Source of the DNA: Heracleum sosnowskyi
Lineage: Eukaryota; Streptophyta; Magnoliopsida; Apiales; Apiaceae
DNA length: 64,000 nt
Assembly (NCBI GenBank): GCA_030848705.1
Contig: CM061241.1
Coordinates: 80,113,178 to 80,177,177, forward strand
Reading direction: 5' to 3'
Shown here: in pieces, positions 12,894 through 25,597 of the stretch
Position numbering within the stretch: the stretch's first letter is position 1
Layout: each line of letters begins with the position of its first letter
Program-made: the position numbers and the translations under genes
The notes under the pieces: model-generated
Told to the model about the DNA's origin: nothing
Database searches by the model: none
The model's input: only the letters and a program-made list of their open reading frames with translations

Positions 12894-15800
12894 TCATAAT
12901 TTGACATCTTGACGTAACATGTTCTTTAATCTTCGCATGCCAATACTATTTCGAAGTCTTTCAAATGTTGACGTAGGTAGTGACTTTGTAAGTATATCTG
13001 CCAGATTATCACTTGAGCGAACTTGTTGTACCTGAATGTCACCATTCTCTTGTAGTTCATGAGTGTAGAAGAACTTCGGTAATATGTGCTTTGTTCGATC
13101 TCCTTTAATGTATCCTTCCTTCAACTGCTTAATACAAGCTGAATTATCCTCAAACATAACTGTAGGACTATCTGTGATATTTGATAATCCACACGATTGC
13201 CGAATATGTTGGACGACAAACCGCAGCCAAACACATTCTCTACTTGCTTCATGGATTGCTAGTAACTCTGCGTGATTTGATGAAGTTGCAGCCATAGTCT
13301 GTTTTGTAGATTTCCAAGAGATATCAGTCCCACAATATGTGAATAAATAACCTGTTTGTGACCTTCCAAAGTGAGGATCTGACATGTACCCAGCATCTGC
13401 ATATCCAACCAGTTGTGATTTCGAGTTGTTTGGAAAGAACAATCCAAGGTCAATCGTCCCACAAAGATATCTCAAGATATGTTTAATTCCATCCCAATGT
13501 CTTTTAGTTGGATCAGAACTGAATCTTGCAAGTAGGTTCACAACAAATGCAATATCAGGTCGTGTGTTGTTTGCGAGGTACATAAGAGCACCAATTGCAC
13601 TAAGATATGGAACTTCAGGTCCAAGAGCATCTTCACTTTCTTTTCTGGGACAGAATGGATCTTTTTCAACTTCAAGTGAGCGAACAACCATTGGCGTAGT
13701 CAGTGGATGAGATTTGTCCATGTAAAATCGATCAAGAACCTTTTATGTGTAGGTTGACTGATGAACAAATATGTCTGAAGATAAGTGTTCCACCTGTATA
13801 CCTAAACAAAACTTTTTCTTTCCAAAATCTTTCATCTCAAACTCATTTTTCAAATAATTAGCAGTGTTAGTAATATCTTCAGAAGTACCAACAATATTTA
13901 AATCATCCACATAAACAGCAATAACAACAAAACCAATTTGAGATTTTTTAATAAACACACATGGACACACTTGATTATTAATATACCCATTATTCAATAG
14001 GTACTCACTAAGCCTGTTATACCACATACGACCAGACTGCTTTAAGCCATATATTGATCGTTGTAATTTAACTGAGTACAAATGACGAGGCTTAGTTTCC
14101 TCCAATTTTAATCCTTCAGGGATTTTCATATAAACATCACAATCAAGTGATCCATATAGGTAGGCTGTCACAACGTCCATGAGACGCATTTCCAATCTTT
14201 CCATACAAGCCATGCCTATTAGAAAACGAAAAGTAACTCCATCCATTACCGGAGAGTAAGTTTCCTGGTAATCAAATCCAGGCCTTTGAGAGAATCCCTG
14301 GGCCACTAGCCGGGCCTTATATCTTACAATTTCATTTCTCTCATTTCGTTTTCGTACAAATACCCATCTATTCCCCACAGGGATCACACCAGCTGGTGTT
14401 TGGACTACAGGTCCAAATACATTTCTCTTGCGCAAGGACTGCAATTCCTCTTGGATTGCAATTTTTCATTTTGGCCAATCATCTCTTTGTCGACATTCTT
14501 CCACACTTTGTGGTTCAGGATCGGAGTTCATAAAAATATCACATGCCACAGAAAAAGCATATATCTCATCAATCTCAGTACTCCCGCGATCCAATAATTT
14601 CCCGTTATGTACATAACTCAATGAGATCTCATAATTATCAGGTACATTTGCTTCTATGGAGGCATGTGCCACTTCAGGAGCAATATCCTCTTCTGGAGGT
14701 AATCCCACTTCTGGGGGTTTCGTTATAGCCTCTTCAGGGGTTCGAACCTCTTCAGGAGGTAATACCACTTCTGGGGTATTATTTGGAACACTTGCCATTT
14801 CTTGGGCAGGTCCAATCAGTTTCCGTTTTCGTGGTATAACATCCTTTGCACCAATAGGTCTGCCACGCTTCTGACGTGGTTTTAAATCACCGTCCAATTT
14901 TTCAGGAATTGATTTACGAATAGGGATTTCAACCCTTGCAGGAACATTAACAGCAGGTATATGCGATTTTATAATATGTCTAGAATCACTAAAAGCATCA
15001 GGCATTTGATTAGCAATATTTTGCATATGAATAATTCTTTGAACTTCAGATTCACATTGATTAGTACGAGGATCTAAAGCATTCAATCCTGATGTATTCC
15101 ATGTCAATTCAGAATTTAAATTATGCACAACCTTATCTCCCCCTAATGAAGGGAAGACAGACTCATCAAAATGACAATCTGCATATCGAGCAGTAAACAC
15201 ATCACCAGTCAATGGTTCAAGATATCTTATGATATATGGTGAATCAAAACCTATATATATTCATACTCTTCTTTGAGGTCCCATTTTAGTTCTTTGTGAA
15301 GGCGAAATAGGAACATATACAGCACAACCGAAAACCTTGAAGTGAGATATATCGGGAATGTGACCAAGGGCTAGTTGGTGGGGAGATTGTTTATGATAGG
15401 CAGATGGTCTGATCCTTATTAGGTTTGCAACATGTAATATAGCATGACCCCAAATAGATGTGGGTAGTTTGGCTCTGAGAAGTAAATGACGGGCAATAAG
15501 TTGAAGTCTCTTGATTAAAGATTCTGCCAAACCATTTTGTGTGTGCACGTAAGCTACTGGGTGTTCAACTGAGATTCCTACCGACATACAGTAATCGTTG
15601 AAAGTTGAAGATGTAAACTCAGCAGCATTATCTAGTCGAATTGATTTGATAGGGTGGTCAGGGAATTGAGCTCGTAATTTGATAATTTGAGCGAGTAGTT
15701 TGGCAAAGGCTGTATTCCGTGTAGAGAGTAGACAGACGTGAGACCACCTAGTTGATGCATCAATTAAAACCATGAAATACCTAAATGGGCCTGAAGACGG

Positions 15801-16580
15801 ATGAATGGGTCCACAAATGTCACCTTGGATCCGTTCTAAGAATTTAGGGGATTCGACTTGAAGTTTAACAGGGGATGGTCGAACAATTAGTTTTCCCAGA
15901 GAACATGCTGAACAAGGAAGTTCATCTTGTTGTATGATCTTTTGGTTTCTAAGAGGATGTCCCATAGAATTTTCTATAATACGTCGCATCATGGAAACTC
16001 CAGGATGACCAAGTCTCTCATGCCATAGGGTAAGTGATTTTGGGTCTATAATTTTGGGAATAGTGATACTGTGTGACTCAATGATCCTGATTTTTGTGGC
16101 ATACAATCCAGCAGAGATTGAGTGTAGTTTTTCTAAAAAAAAATTGTAGCCTAAAGTGGTTGAAGTGATTAAAAGATATTTGTTTCCATCCTCACTAGTA
16201 GTTTCAATGTGAAAACCATTAAGGCGAATATCTTTGAAACTTAAGAGGTTCCTAGTTGAATTGCTAGAGTACAGGGCATTTGGTATATGAATTTGTGTTC
16301 CATTTGGCAGAATAAAACTAGCCTTCCCAAGACCTTCGATCATATTTGATGTACCCGATATCGTCAATACTTGAGAGTTGGTTTTAGTTAACTGTGAAAA
16401 ATATTGTCGACTTTGTAGAATCGTGTGAGTGGTGGCAGAGTCAGCAATACAAATATCTTCCATACTTACTCTGAATACACAGATAAATAAATAAACGATA
16501 TTTTCATTAAAACAAGTACACGAAACAGAAATATATAGAACATTACATAGAAAGCAAAAGCGTGCATAAAAACTATTCAT
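12894..16580 (-). pseudogene. Copia pol (protease-integrase-RT-RNase H) with three nonsense codons
   Basis: One continuous reading frame interrupted only by stops: TGA at 15261-15263, TGA at 14466-14468 and TAA at 13743-13745. Domain order is protease (DSATTHT), pre-integrase/HHCC (HERLGHPG...CSAC), integrase core (GDICGP, RLDNAAEF, LAES carrying D, D, E), reverse transcriptase with YVDD, and RNase H with the ADAGY, HAELL and EDNSACI segments. No frameshift was seen in pol, so decay has been by point mutation only. In life it would reverse-transcribe and integrate the element. Confidence 0.92.
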
Positions 16581-17598
16581 CTAGGTCATAATAAAGATTA
16601 GTCCTATTATCTAGTTCATTTGAGGTCTTGTTGATTGGTTCATCATTAAAACTTGCCAAATTTGTTTCCACCATTTGCCCATTCTGATTTTTAGATGACT
16701 CGTAAAGTTTTACAAGATGTTCAGGTGTGCGACATATACGGGTCCAATGCCCATGAGCCCCACATCTAAAGCAGATATCTCTAGTGTCTCCTTCATGCGG
16801 TGCCTTTATTTTATTTGGTACATCATTTTGCCACTTCTGGTGGCCATAGTTGTTGTAGCCATCACGCTGCCACTTCAGGTGGCCAGAGTTATACTGATTT
16901 CGAAACCGACCACGAAAATTTCCACGTCCACGGTTTCGTCCATAACCTCGTCCTCCTCTATGCCCTTTCCCACGCTCATTCTTCCGGAATGATGTGTTAT
17001 GTACTTCGGGTAACTGGGCAGAGCCTGTAGGACATATCTGATGATTTTTCAGCAACAACTCATTATTTTTCTCAGCTACAAGAAGAAGAGATATCAGCTC
17101 ACCGTATTTCTGAAAATTGTGCTCCCTGTATTGTTGCGCCAGGATCATGGTGTTGGGGTGAAAGGTTGAGAGGGTCTTTTCGATCATGTCAGGATCAGTA
17201 ATATTCTCACCACACAAAATCAGTTTTGAACTTATTTTGAACAGGGCAGAATTATATTCAGCAACAGATTTAAAATCTTGCAACCTTATATTAATCCACT
17301 CATAACGGGCATGCGGCAAATGGACAAGTTTCTGGTGATCAAATCTATCTTTAAGATTGTTCCAAAGAGTGAGTGGGTTTTTGACAGTTAGGTATTCAGA
17401 TTTTAAATTTTCATGAATGTGATGTCTGAGAAAAATGATAGCTTTAACATTTTGTTCAACAGTTGGGGTTTTTCCTGATTCTATGGTGTCTTTTAATCCA
17501 TTAGCACTAAGGTGTAATTCCGCATCTAGCACCCATGATAGATAATTGTCCCCAGATACATCCAAAGCAACAAACTCTAATTTTGCAAGGTTTGCCAT
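16573..17598 (-). CDS. Copia gag polyprotein (retrotransposon)
   Basis: 341 residues, open from ATG to TAG. The N-terminal 220 residues form a Ty1/Copia gag (UBN2-type) domain starting MANLAKLEFVALDVSGDNYL. A basic G/R-rich linker (RGKGHRGGRGYGRNRGRG region) follows, then one CCHC zinc knuckle CFRCGAHGHWTRIC that binds RNA. It makes the virus-like particle shell. The last eight bases (ATGAATAG) overlap the first ATG of the pol frame, which is +1 relative to gag. Confidence 0.93.
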   Translation of the reverse strand: MANLAKLEFVALDVSGDNYLSWVLDAELHLSANGLKDTIESGKTPTVEQNVKAIIFLRHHIHENLKSEYLTVKNPLTLWNNLKDRFDHQKLVHLPHARYEWINIRLQDFKSVAEYNSALFKISSKLILCGENITDPDMIEKTLSTFHPNTMILAQQYREHNFQKYGELISLLLVAEKNNELLLKNHQICPTGSAQLPEVHNTSFRKNERGKGHRGGRGYGRNRGRGNFRGRFRNQYNSGHLKWQRDGYNNYGHQKWQNDVPNKIKAPHEGDTRDICFRCGAHGHWTRICRTPEHLVKLYESSKNQNGQMVETNLASFNDEPINKTSNELDNRTNLYYDLDE

Positions 17599-17908
17599 TC
17601 TAATAAAGGTTTGAACATGATAAAATATCGCACATCAAGATTTAAACAATTAATTAAATTTATATGTATATATTAATAATTTAATTCAAAAGTTATGACG
17701 ACATAGCCGACCACAAAACTTTTGAATATTACTTGACGGCATAGCCATCTTTATAGTAGTACTGACGGCATAGCCATCTTTAATATATTAGATAATAATA
17801 ATTTAACAAATTAAAACAATTAGTAAAAAGAAGACGATAATAATTGAAATCAAATCATACCTCCTTTGTTGATTAAGCTTCAATTGGCAGAGTCTCGTGC
17901 TGATAACG

Positions 17909-18168
17909 TGTTATAAAACAAGTAAATATAATAATAAAACTTGCAAAGAAATGATGAGTGAGAGAGAGTTAATACTATTATTTCTACTCAATTGGCTCAA
18001 GTCACTAAACATTCAAGTACAAGGGGTCTATTTATAGTTGATTTTTCACCGCCTGAGTATATCTTACACATTAAGTAAATATTGAGAAGTGTGCAAGACT
18101 TAATTTGTAAGCCTTGCATTGGAACCCGTGTCATCAAATCTTATTTGACAATCATCTATAATATAACA
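17909..18168 (-). repeat. 5' LTR of the 12.5-18.2 kb Copia element
   Basis: 260 bp, TGTTATAAAAC...ATAATATAACA on the plus strand. It is followed on the minus strand by CGTTATCAGCACGAG, the position where a primer-binding site is expected. It does not match the usual TGGTATCAGAGC initiator-Met PBS exactly. Confidence 0.93.
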
Positions 18169-18272
18169 TAAATAATTTAATTTGCGATTTCAAATCGCAT
18201 GTATTGCTACGGCTTGGAGTTTTCAAAGATCATGATAGAAATTATTTTTATTAGCGTGACTTGTAATTATAC

Positions 18273-18742
18273 GAGTAAAGTGAACTTAGTGTACTCGTAC
18301 TTTAATCAAAACACCACTTGCAATACTATAACTCAAAATCAAGCACTTGCAATATCAATGTTTGTATTTCACTGCACTTTGATGCATTCCGTTAACTGAG
18401 ATTAATTCCGTTACTAATTTAGGAAGTAAATTGCATTTTGTGTACTTGTACTTTACTCTAAAGTGCATTTTGTGTACTCCTACTTTATTCTAAATTTTGA
18501 ACTAAAGCATTGCAAGTGATGTTTTGAGCAAAGTGTGGGTACACAAAATGCACTTTAGAGTAAAGTGCAAGTATACAAAGTGCATTTTACTCCCTAAATT
18601 AATAACAGAGTTAACTTCAGTTAACGGAATGCAATAAAGTGCAGTGAAATACAAACATTGATATTGCAAGTGCTCAATTTTGAACTATAAATAGCAAGTG
18701 GTGTCTTGACTAAAGTGCAAGTACACAAAGTACACTTTCCTC
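18273..18742. mobile_element. Foldback MULE-type MITE (470 bp, almost wholly palindromic)
   Basis: The left arm (18273 to ~18508) is the near reverse complement of the right arm (~18508 to 18742), with inner and outer nested repeats of GTGCATTTTGTGTACT-like units. Flanks TAATTATAC (18264-18272) and TAATTATAT (18743-18751) form a 9-bp target duplication with one mismatch. The ends GAGTAAAGTG / GAGGAAAGTG resemble the ends of the large MULE at 21135. It has no coding capacity. The transcript would be a long hairpin. Confidence 0.8.
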
Positions 18743-21134
18743 TAATTATATTTAATTAATTATTAATAGAGGAATTTGGTGATAACAAATTTTGAGAATT
18801 GCTGGAATAATGAATTGAAAAAATAGGGGAATTTGGGTTTTTAGATGTTTGGGGCTGGATTTGAAATATGTCTCGACTTGTTAGATGTGTCGGATCATCT
18901 GTGTATCTTATAATTATTGGGATCAAGCCAACGCTTTCATAGAGAGAAAATAATTAATTTGGAAATTAAGTTAAATATTAATAGATTAATATTAGGTGTT
19001 AAGGGAGGAATTTGGTGAAAACAAATTCGGGGAGGGTTGCTGAAATTGTGATGGTGGTTGATGACGGCGAATGACATAGGACGTGAGGATTATGGTTTGT
19101 GATTTGGAGATGCTGAGATTGTATGTGAGATTTTGTTCGCAATCAAGATCGAATACTGAATTCTCTCTTTTTTGCAAGCTTGCATCGTAACATACAATGT
19201 GCCTATGTACCCTATTTATAGGGATCAAGTCAAACATAGTTCTTGGGGAACAAGTAACGGACATGGGCTAAGTTTTCTTATTTAGGCTAGCCCATGAAAT
19301 TAGGGCCATCGACTTTAGTGAATTATTATGGGCTTATTGACCCAACTATTTTCTCGGTGTGTGGCGGTCAAGTCATTGACCCGAGGTTATCGGAGTCAAC
19401 GCTTTCCTGGATTCATGGAGAAATATAGTTAATCAGAGGGCTAGCCTTTTGATCACTAAGGGGTGACTCTTTTTGAACCCTAGTGGGGATGCCCACTAGC
19501 CTGGGTGGGGTCGAATCCTCCTCCATAACTGCGATAATTGATGTAAAAATAGATGACTTAGACGTGACCCTTAAACTTCCATGATTCTCCAAATAGCTGC
19601 AAGGGGAGGTTCCCCCTCTTTTTCCGGAAATATAGTGAGGCTCCTCAAAGAGGCGATGCGATTTTGCTTATGAGAAAACATCATCCATCAGTTATGCTCT
19701 AAAACGATCGTTGCAAATAACAAAATAGGCGAGACATAGAAATAAGGCTAGTCCATATAGGCGAGACACATAAATGAGGTTCCCCTCATCTGGAAACTAG
19801 CCTAAATAGGCGAGACGCGGAAATGAGGCTCCCCTCATCTGGAGGTTGAGCCCACATAGATGAGGTACATAAATTTCCACACGCTAGGTTCTTTTTCAGA
19901 AATGGGCGAGGCTAAAGAGAACAAAGAGGCGAGGCTCAAAGATGATGCCTCCCCTCTCCAGTAGACTAGCCTATTCTAAGTGGGGCTCATATATTCCTGC
20001 TAGGATCTTTTGTTACTATGTGTAAATAAGGCGATGTTTAATCCTCCATTGGGCTAGGCCCGATAATAGGAACAGACGAGGCTATATGATTGGGCGACGC
20101 CTTTCATGAAGTGGGCTAGACCCAATTGATACCTCTTCTTGAACTTTCCTTCTTTTATGTAACCTGTAATATTCTCCTCCGGCCCAACAAAGGGTGACAC
20201 CTCTGTGTAAGAGGAGGCTAATTTTTGGGCGTAACATTGGGAAATTAGGAAATAATTGAGGCAAACGAAAATATGACGTAACATTAATATTTTTTAATAA
20301 TTCGATTGTACGAATGTAAAGATTATATCAAAATATAGTTATAAAACATTTTTTTTATCCAAATTTAAGTTGTAGAGTATTGAGTTCATAACGATCTTAT
20401 TTTTTTATATAATATTAACAGTAGAGATTGATCGATTATTTATTGTTAAAAAATGATTAATCTAAATCATTTAATCATTTGAAAAATTATAAATCTATTC
20501 ATTTTACTAAATACTTATATTTGTACGGTTGAATTTTCAAATAAATATCTAAATATTATAAATTTGAGTCGCACTAGTAAAAAAAAAAAAACTTTTCTAA
20601 ATCCACCTTTAGATAAGCATCAATGGAATTGTCTGGGCTTAAGCCCAGGATGAAATTTCTGAAAAAGATTATTGGTAATATATTGTGACTTTACTTGGAC
20701 CAATTTCTCTTTTTTATATATCCAGTCCATAAAAATTAAGTGATTATTATGTATTTGCTGAACTCTTTCATGCTATGCTGCTAATTAACTCTCTATATTA
20801 TGTACAAATTCGATGGTTGATAAATCTGATGGTACGGGTGAAATTTTGCTAGTAAATTATCAAACCCATCCTAGTTTTAATTCCTAGTTCCGTCCTTGAT
20901 GTATGTAATTCAATATAATTTTTCATTAAAGGAATTAATTTTATGACGTCTATGAATGAATGTTTAAGCATCCATATTTATGATTCAAAATGTAATATTT
21001 ATTTGTCTTTTGTAGAAAATTAAATATATATTTACGAGAAAATTAAATTAAAATAAAGTATAAATTAACAAAACCTAGTATTATACTAACATAAAATTTA
21101 AATTAGCAAATACTAGCCAAACTGTTAAATAATT
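18743..21134. other. Gene-free spacer between foldback MITE and large MULE
   Basis: Mostly unassigned DNA. The phrase GAGGAATTTGGTGA(T/A)AACAAATT occurs at ~18772 and ~19003, a diverged duplication. A GC-richer block at 19270-20280 contains a short tandem array (see 19725-19880). The stretch from 20290 is plain AT-rich. Open frames at 18992-19264 and 20054-20284 have no recognisable features and I do not call them genes. Confidence 0.55.
19725..19880. repeat. Degenerate ~50-bp tandem repeat (AGGCGAGAC...CCCCTCATCTGGA)
   Basis: Three to four units start AGGCGAGAC(A/G) and contain AAATGAGGNTCCCCTCATCTGGA, with a fourth decayed unit (AGATGAGGTACATAAATT). Related AGGCGA/AGGCTA words continue to ~20100. 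The block is probably part of an old unclassified transposon. Confidence 0.6.
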
Positions 21135-21430
21135 GAGTAAAGTGCATTATGTGTACTTGCAGTTTAGGTGTCAGACCACTTGGGATACTCAAGTTCAAAA
21201 ACTAGCACTTGTTATACTGACACTCCAAACTACTAACACTTTGCGTGTTTCCGTCTATTTCTGTTAACTCCGTCTATTTCCTTGAGGGCAATTCAATCTT
21301 ATTCGTTTTGTACGCGTATTATACATATATCTGATACATTTACTTTACCAATTCAGTCTTTACCTTTCACTGCACTTCCCCCCTTTGATCACTCTCACGC
21401 CAATTGAGTTCTCCCGCTACATTGCTGACA

Positions 21431-24400
21431 ATGGTGTGGTTTCGAAGATATCCGAATGACAAAGACGTTTACAAACCTAATGAATGTCCCGATTATGGAG
21501 GTAAGCTCTGTCACTTTAAATTAAATTAGGGTTTGAACCGTTTGTATACGAAATTAGGGTTTTTGTATGATTATATGTTTTTTGTGTTTACGAACTTAGG
21601 GTTTTGGTATTGGTTGCTAGTTCTGAAGTTAGTGTAACTTATTCTGATGTTTTTGGTTTAATATGTTGGTGCTCCCATGTGATTCAATGTCTCCTCTGTG
21701 GTCCCTTGTGTTTTTTTATGTTTTTGACAGTGGTAGTATAAGTATAGTGCCATGTTTTTGTCTGTATAAAGTTTCAATTTACTCTATTTTTTGCAGTTGG
21801 TTCAGACCTGTTTAGTATAAAGTATCACTATGGGGGGAATTTACAGAAAACCCTAAGCAATATGTTGGTGGTAGTGTTGACTTCTTTGACCTTTGTGATG
21901 TAGATACTATGAGTTTGATTGAATTAGTTACTATGTCAAAAGAGTGCGGGGAATTAGGAGTAATTACATTGTATTACAAGTGGCCAAGAAGTGATATGGA
22001 TAAGGGATTACATGCATTGGAAACTAATGCAGATGTGTTAGAGATGTGTGAGTTGTTGCCACCTTCTAGGATTATATATGTGTATACCATCACAACTAAG
22101 CCTCTGTTTGTTTGGGATATTGATGAAATGCCCACACAAGAGTTTGCTCCATCACAAGACCCTAATATGCAGTATGTAGATCCTACAATAGAGCCTATTG
22201 ACAAAGAAGACCTTGAAGAATTACTGAATTTGGATCCTAGGCACAACTATAATGGTGATGTGGAAGATGGACAAGGAGCTAGAGATGAGGATTTGCTCAG
22301 TGATGGTGAAAGTGATGAGGATTACAATCCTGAACATGAAGGAGATGTTTTAAGTGATTGTAGTTTCTACTCAGATGGTTCCAATATAGATAACACTGAT
22401 GATGAGGTTTGTAATCACAAGTCTGAAAGAGCAAGAAAGAGTAAAGAAAAAGCTAAGGACAAAGAAAAACAAAAATAAAAGGACAAAGATGTAGTTGAGA
22501 CACTTAATCATGATGAGAATGAGGATGTCACTGAAGAAGAAGGACATTTAAGTGATTGTTCTACTAATTATGCTTCTAGTGATGAAGAGAGGATGGCCAG
22601 CAATTCTACAGATGAAGATGAAATTTTATTTCCTGTCTTTAATGAGAGGACAGAGATGAAAGACCCTAAGTTTCAGCTTACTATGTTGTTTCCAACAACA
22701 AAAGTGTTCAGAGTTGCAGTGAAGAAGCAAGCTATACTGGAGATGAGACCTATTAAGCAATGCAGAAACTATGGTAGCATGGTGAGATTTATCTGTGAAT
22801 GTGATTGTCTATGGAAGATTTATGCATCAAAAATGCAGAGGAGTGATACCTACCAGATTAAGGTATACAATCCAAAGCATACATGCACTCAAACATTTCA
22901 TCAAAAACAGATCAATTCTAGATGGATAGCAGAAGAGTATGAAGATGACATAAGGATGAATCCAACTTGGCCTCTGTCATCATTCTTGCAAAAGGTTGTC
23001 AATGACTGGCACTGTCATGTTAGTATTTATGCTATTGATAGGGCCAAAAGGAAGACATTAGAGAAGATTAATGGAAAGCATGTAGATCAATATTCAAAGT
23101 TGTGGGATTATGGAAATCAGTTGTTGAAGGCAATGCCAGATAGTACTATTCAAGTAATGATTGAAGACCAAGAACTACAAGATGGCAGGAAGAGGTTTAA
23201 AAGATTTTATATATGCCTTGGTCCACTTAAAAAGGGTTTCAGAAATGGTTGTAGACCACTTCTAGGTCTTGATGGGTGCCATTTAAAAGGACCTTATGGT
23301 GGTCAATTACTGGCTGCAGTGGGTACTGATGCCAATGATGGCATGTATCCCTTAGCTTGGGATGTTGTTGAAGCAGAGAATAATGATAGTTGGAACTGGT
23401 TCCTGCAACTGATTAAAGATGATCTGAATATTCATAATGATGGTACATTCACTTTTATATCAGATAGGCAAAAGGTACATTTATTCTTACCTCACTTTTA
23501 CTTTGAAATTTATTAGGCAAAAGATAATGTGGGGTTCACATGTTTTCTTGGTAGGGCTTAATCAATGCATTAGAAGCAATTTTTCCTAATGCAGAACACA
23601 GGTTCTGTGTTATGCATCTCTATAGAAATATGTGGAAAGACCATAAAGGCATTAGGGTTAGAATATGTTTGTGGTTGGCAGCTAAGGCCACTACTGATTA
23701 CACTTTCAACAAGCACATGGGTGAGCTGAAAAAGGTAATAGTAGTTTATTCTTGTGTGTTTCCCTACTTGTTCATTTTTGTCTACTTTACTTATTGAACG
23801 TGGCTTTATTTATTTGTGTATAGTTGTCAAAGAAATGTTTTGATTGGTTGAATGAGAAGCCTAGAACTCAGTGGTCTAGGAGTGCATTTAGAAGCATATG
23901 CAAGTCAGATATGTTTGTTAACAACCATTGTGAGGTTTTTAACAATATCATAAGGAAATATAGAGATCTCCCTATAATTTCAATGTTCAAGTCAATTCAT
24001 AAGGATGTTATGATGAGGATTCAACAAAGGAGAGATAAGATGTTGAACAGTTATGCACTAAACCCAATTTGCCCTAATGCAATGAGGAGGCTTCATAAGT
24101 AAGTGAAATTTTTTGCACATTAATTTCCAAACATTTTGTATCACATTAATATTAGAGTATTTACCTTTTTTTAGGGCAATTGAACAAAGTAAGGGATGTC
24201 ATGTTGTTTGGAGTGGAGGTGCTAGGTATCTTGTCACAATGTCTGCAGGTGGCTATGAGATGGTTGTGGATTTAGAAGCTCAAAAGTGTGCCTACAAGAA
24301 GCGGGAGCTGTCTGGAATACCTTGTTACCATGTTTGTGACTGCATAGCTTGGAGTAAGAAGGCTTTTGAGCCTTTCATTCATCAGTCATATAGTAAAGAT

Positions 24401-25158
24401 ATGTTTTTGGAATGTTACCATTTTATTGTGGAGCCTATATGTGGAGAAGAAGAATGGGAGGAAACAAGGTTCCCAAAGCCTTTGCCTCATGATGTTAAGC
24501 CTCAAACTGGTAGACCTAAAAAAAGAGAAACAAGAAGAATGATGTTGTTGGCACAGATCCAACAAAAATGAAAAGACAAAACACCAAGGTCAAGTGCACC
24601 TACTGTACTGAATACATCCATAATATAAGAACTTGTAAGAACTTCTTCAATCTGAGTTATATTTATTTGTATTGCATATATAAATAACTCATACTATGAT
24701 CTCTATATTTACAGGCAGCTGACAGAGCTGCTGGATGTGAAAGACCTGTTAAAATAAGGACTAAGAACTCAAACAAGACACTTGCAGGAAACAACAATGG
24801 TGCAAATGAAGCTGGTAGGAGTGAAACTTTGGGGAACCAGACTGCTGGGAATGAAGCTGGTAGGAGTGAAAATGTAGGGAATCGGACTGCTGGGAATGAA
24901 GCTGGTAGGAGTGAAACTGTGGGCAATCAAAGTAGTGGGACTCCTAAGAATGTGCCTACTAGGACTGGTAATGTTGGAAGCCAGGGTGGTATCTTGTCAA
25001 AGAAGCCTAGACAATACAAGAAGAATACTCCTCTTGGTATTCAACCACAGAGAGTCAATTCAAAAGGCAAGGGGACCACAACTACACTGGCAAACATTGA
25101 GGCTACAAGGACACAGATGCAAGCTAAACTGAGGGAGAATCCAGTTTGGAAAATATAG
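21431..25158 (+). pseudogene. MULE transposase (MURA-like), disrupted
   Basis: Exons by splice signals: 21431-21502, ~21798-23474, 23555-23734, 23824-24098, 24175-24571, then a zinc-knuckle segment (~24570-24640) and a last exon ending at 25158. Domain order: N-terminal PB1-like region, acidic linker, MuDR DNA-binding region with C-x-C (CECDCLW), MULE DDE domain (D in LDGCHLKG at 23271, D in ISDRQ at 23463, E in HCEVFNN at 23932), SWIM finger and CCHC knuckle (24595-24636). The DDE residues remain. Lesions: a 1-nt frameshift near 21835, in-frame TAA at 22476-22478, a SWIM CxC changed to CAY (Tyr codon 24293-24295), and a 1-nt frameshift at ~24566 before the knuckle. It would cut and join the element at the TIRs. 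Confidence 0.9.
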
Positions 25159-25597
25159 TCTATTATGCCTCTACTGATGACTCCTTTTTGTTGACAAACT
25201 ACTATAACCTTTGTCAATGTCATGACTATTTAGTAAGGCATGGAATGTTATAACTTTTGTCAATGTGTGTGATATCACTGATGAAGTGAACTAGGCTTTT
25301 GTGAACTTTATGATGTACGAACCTATGCTTTTGTGAATGTAATCAAGACTAATTATTGGTTGAAGTATTTTCTTATCATTTTTTTACTCTTTCTTTTATT
25401 ACTGCAATTCAGTATTTGTTAAGTTTTTTGCACAACAAAACAGGAAAAACTCATTGTAATTTTGAAACTTAGAACTTGTCATTACATATTAGAGACTCTA
25501 CATATTAAGACAAAGTACATCCTTCATCATCAACTCCAAATTACACAATAACACAAACTACAACAAAAACATAGAAATTACACAACTCCAAATCAAC

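Larger units (their letters stand above)
12499..18168 (-). mobile_element. Ty1/Copia LTR retrotransposon (5.67 kb, complete but mutated)
   Basis: Two LTRs (12499-12760 and 17909-18168; ~260 bp, TG...CA type, differing at a handful of sites) flank gag and pol, which are coded on the minus strand. The target duplication TAAAT is perfect (12494-12498 and 18169-18173). A polypurine tract (plus strand CTCCCCCTTG) abuts the 3' LTR at 12761. The PBS position lies next to the 5' LTR at ~17890-17908. Few LTR differences imply a fairly recent insertion. Three in-frame stops in pol mean this copy is not autonomous. Confidence 0.95.

Noticed and set aside
18992..19264. 90-aa minus frame
   Set aside because: No domain, no splice partners, and lies in repeat-like DNA.
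20570..20600. CACTAGTAAAAAAAA as a possible CACTA element end
   Set aside because: No inverted partner found within several kb.
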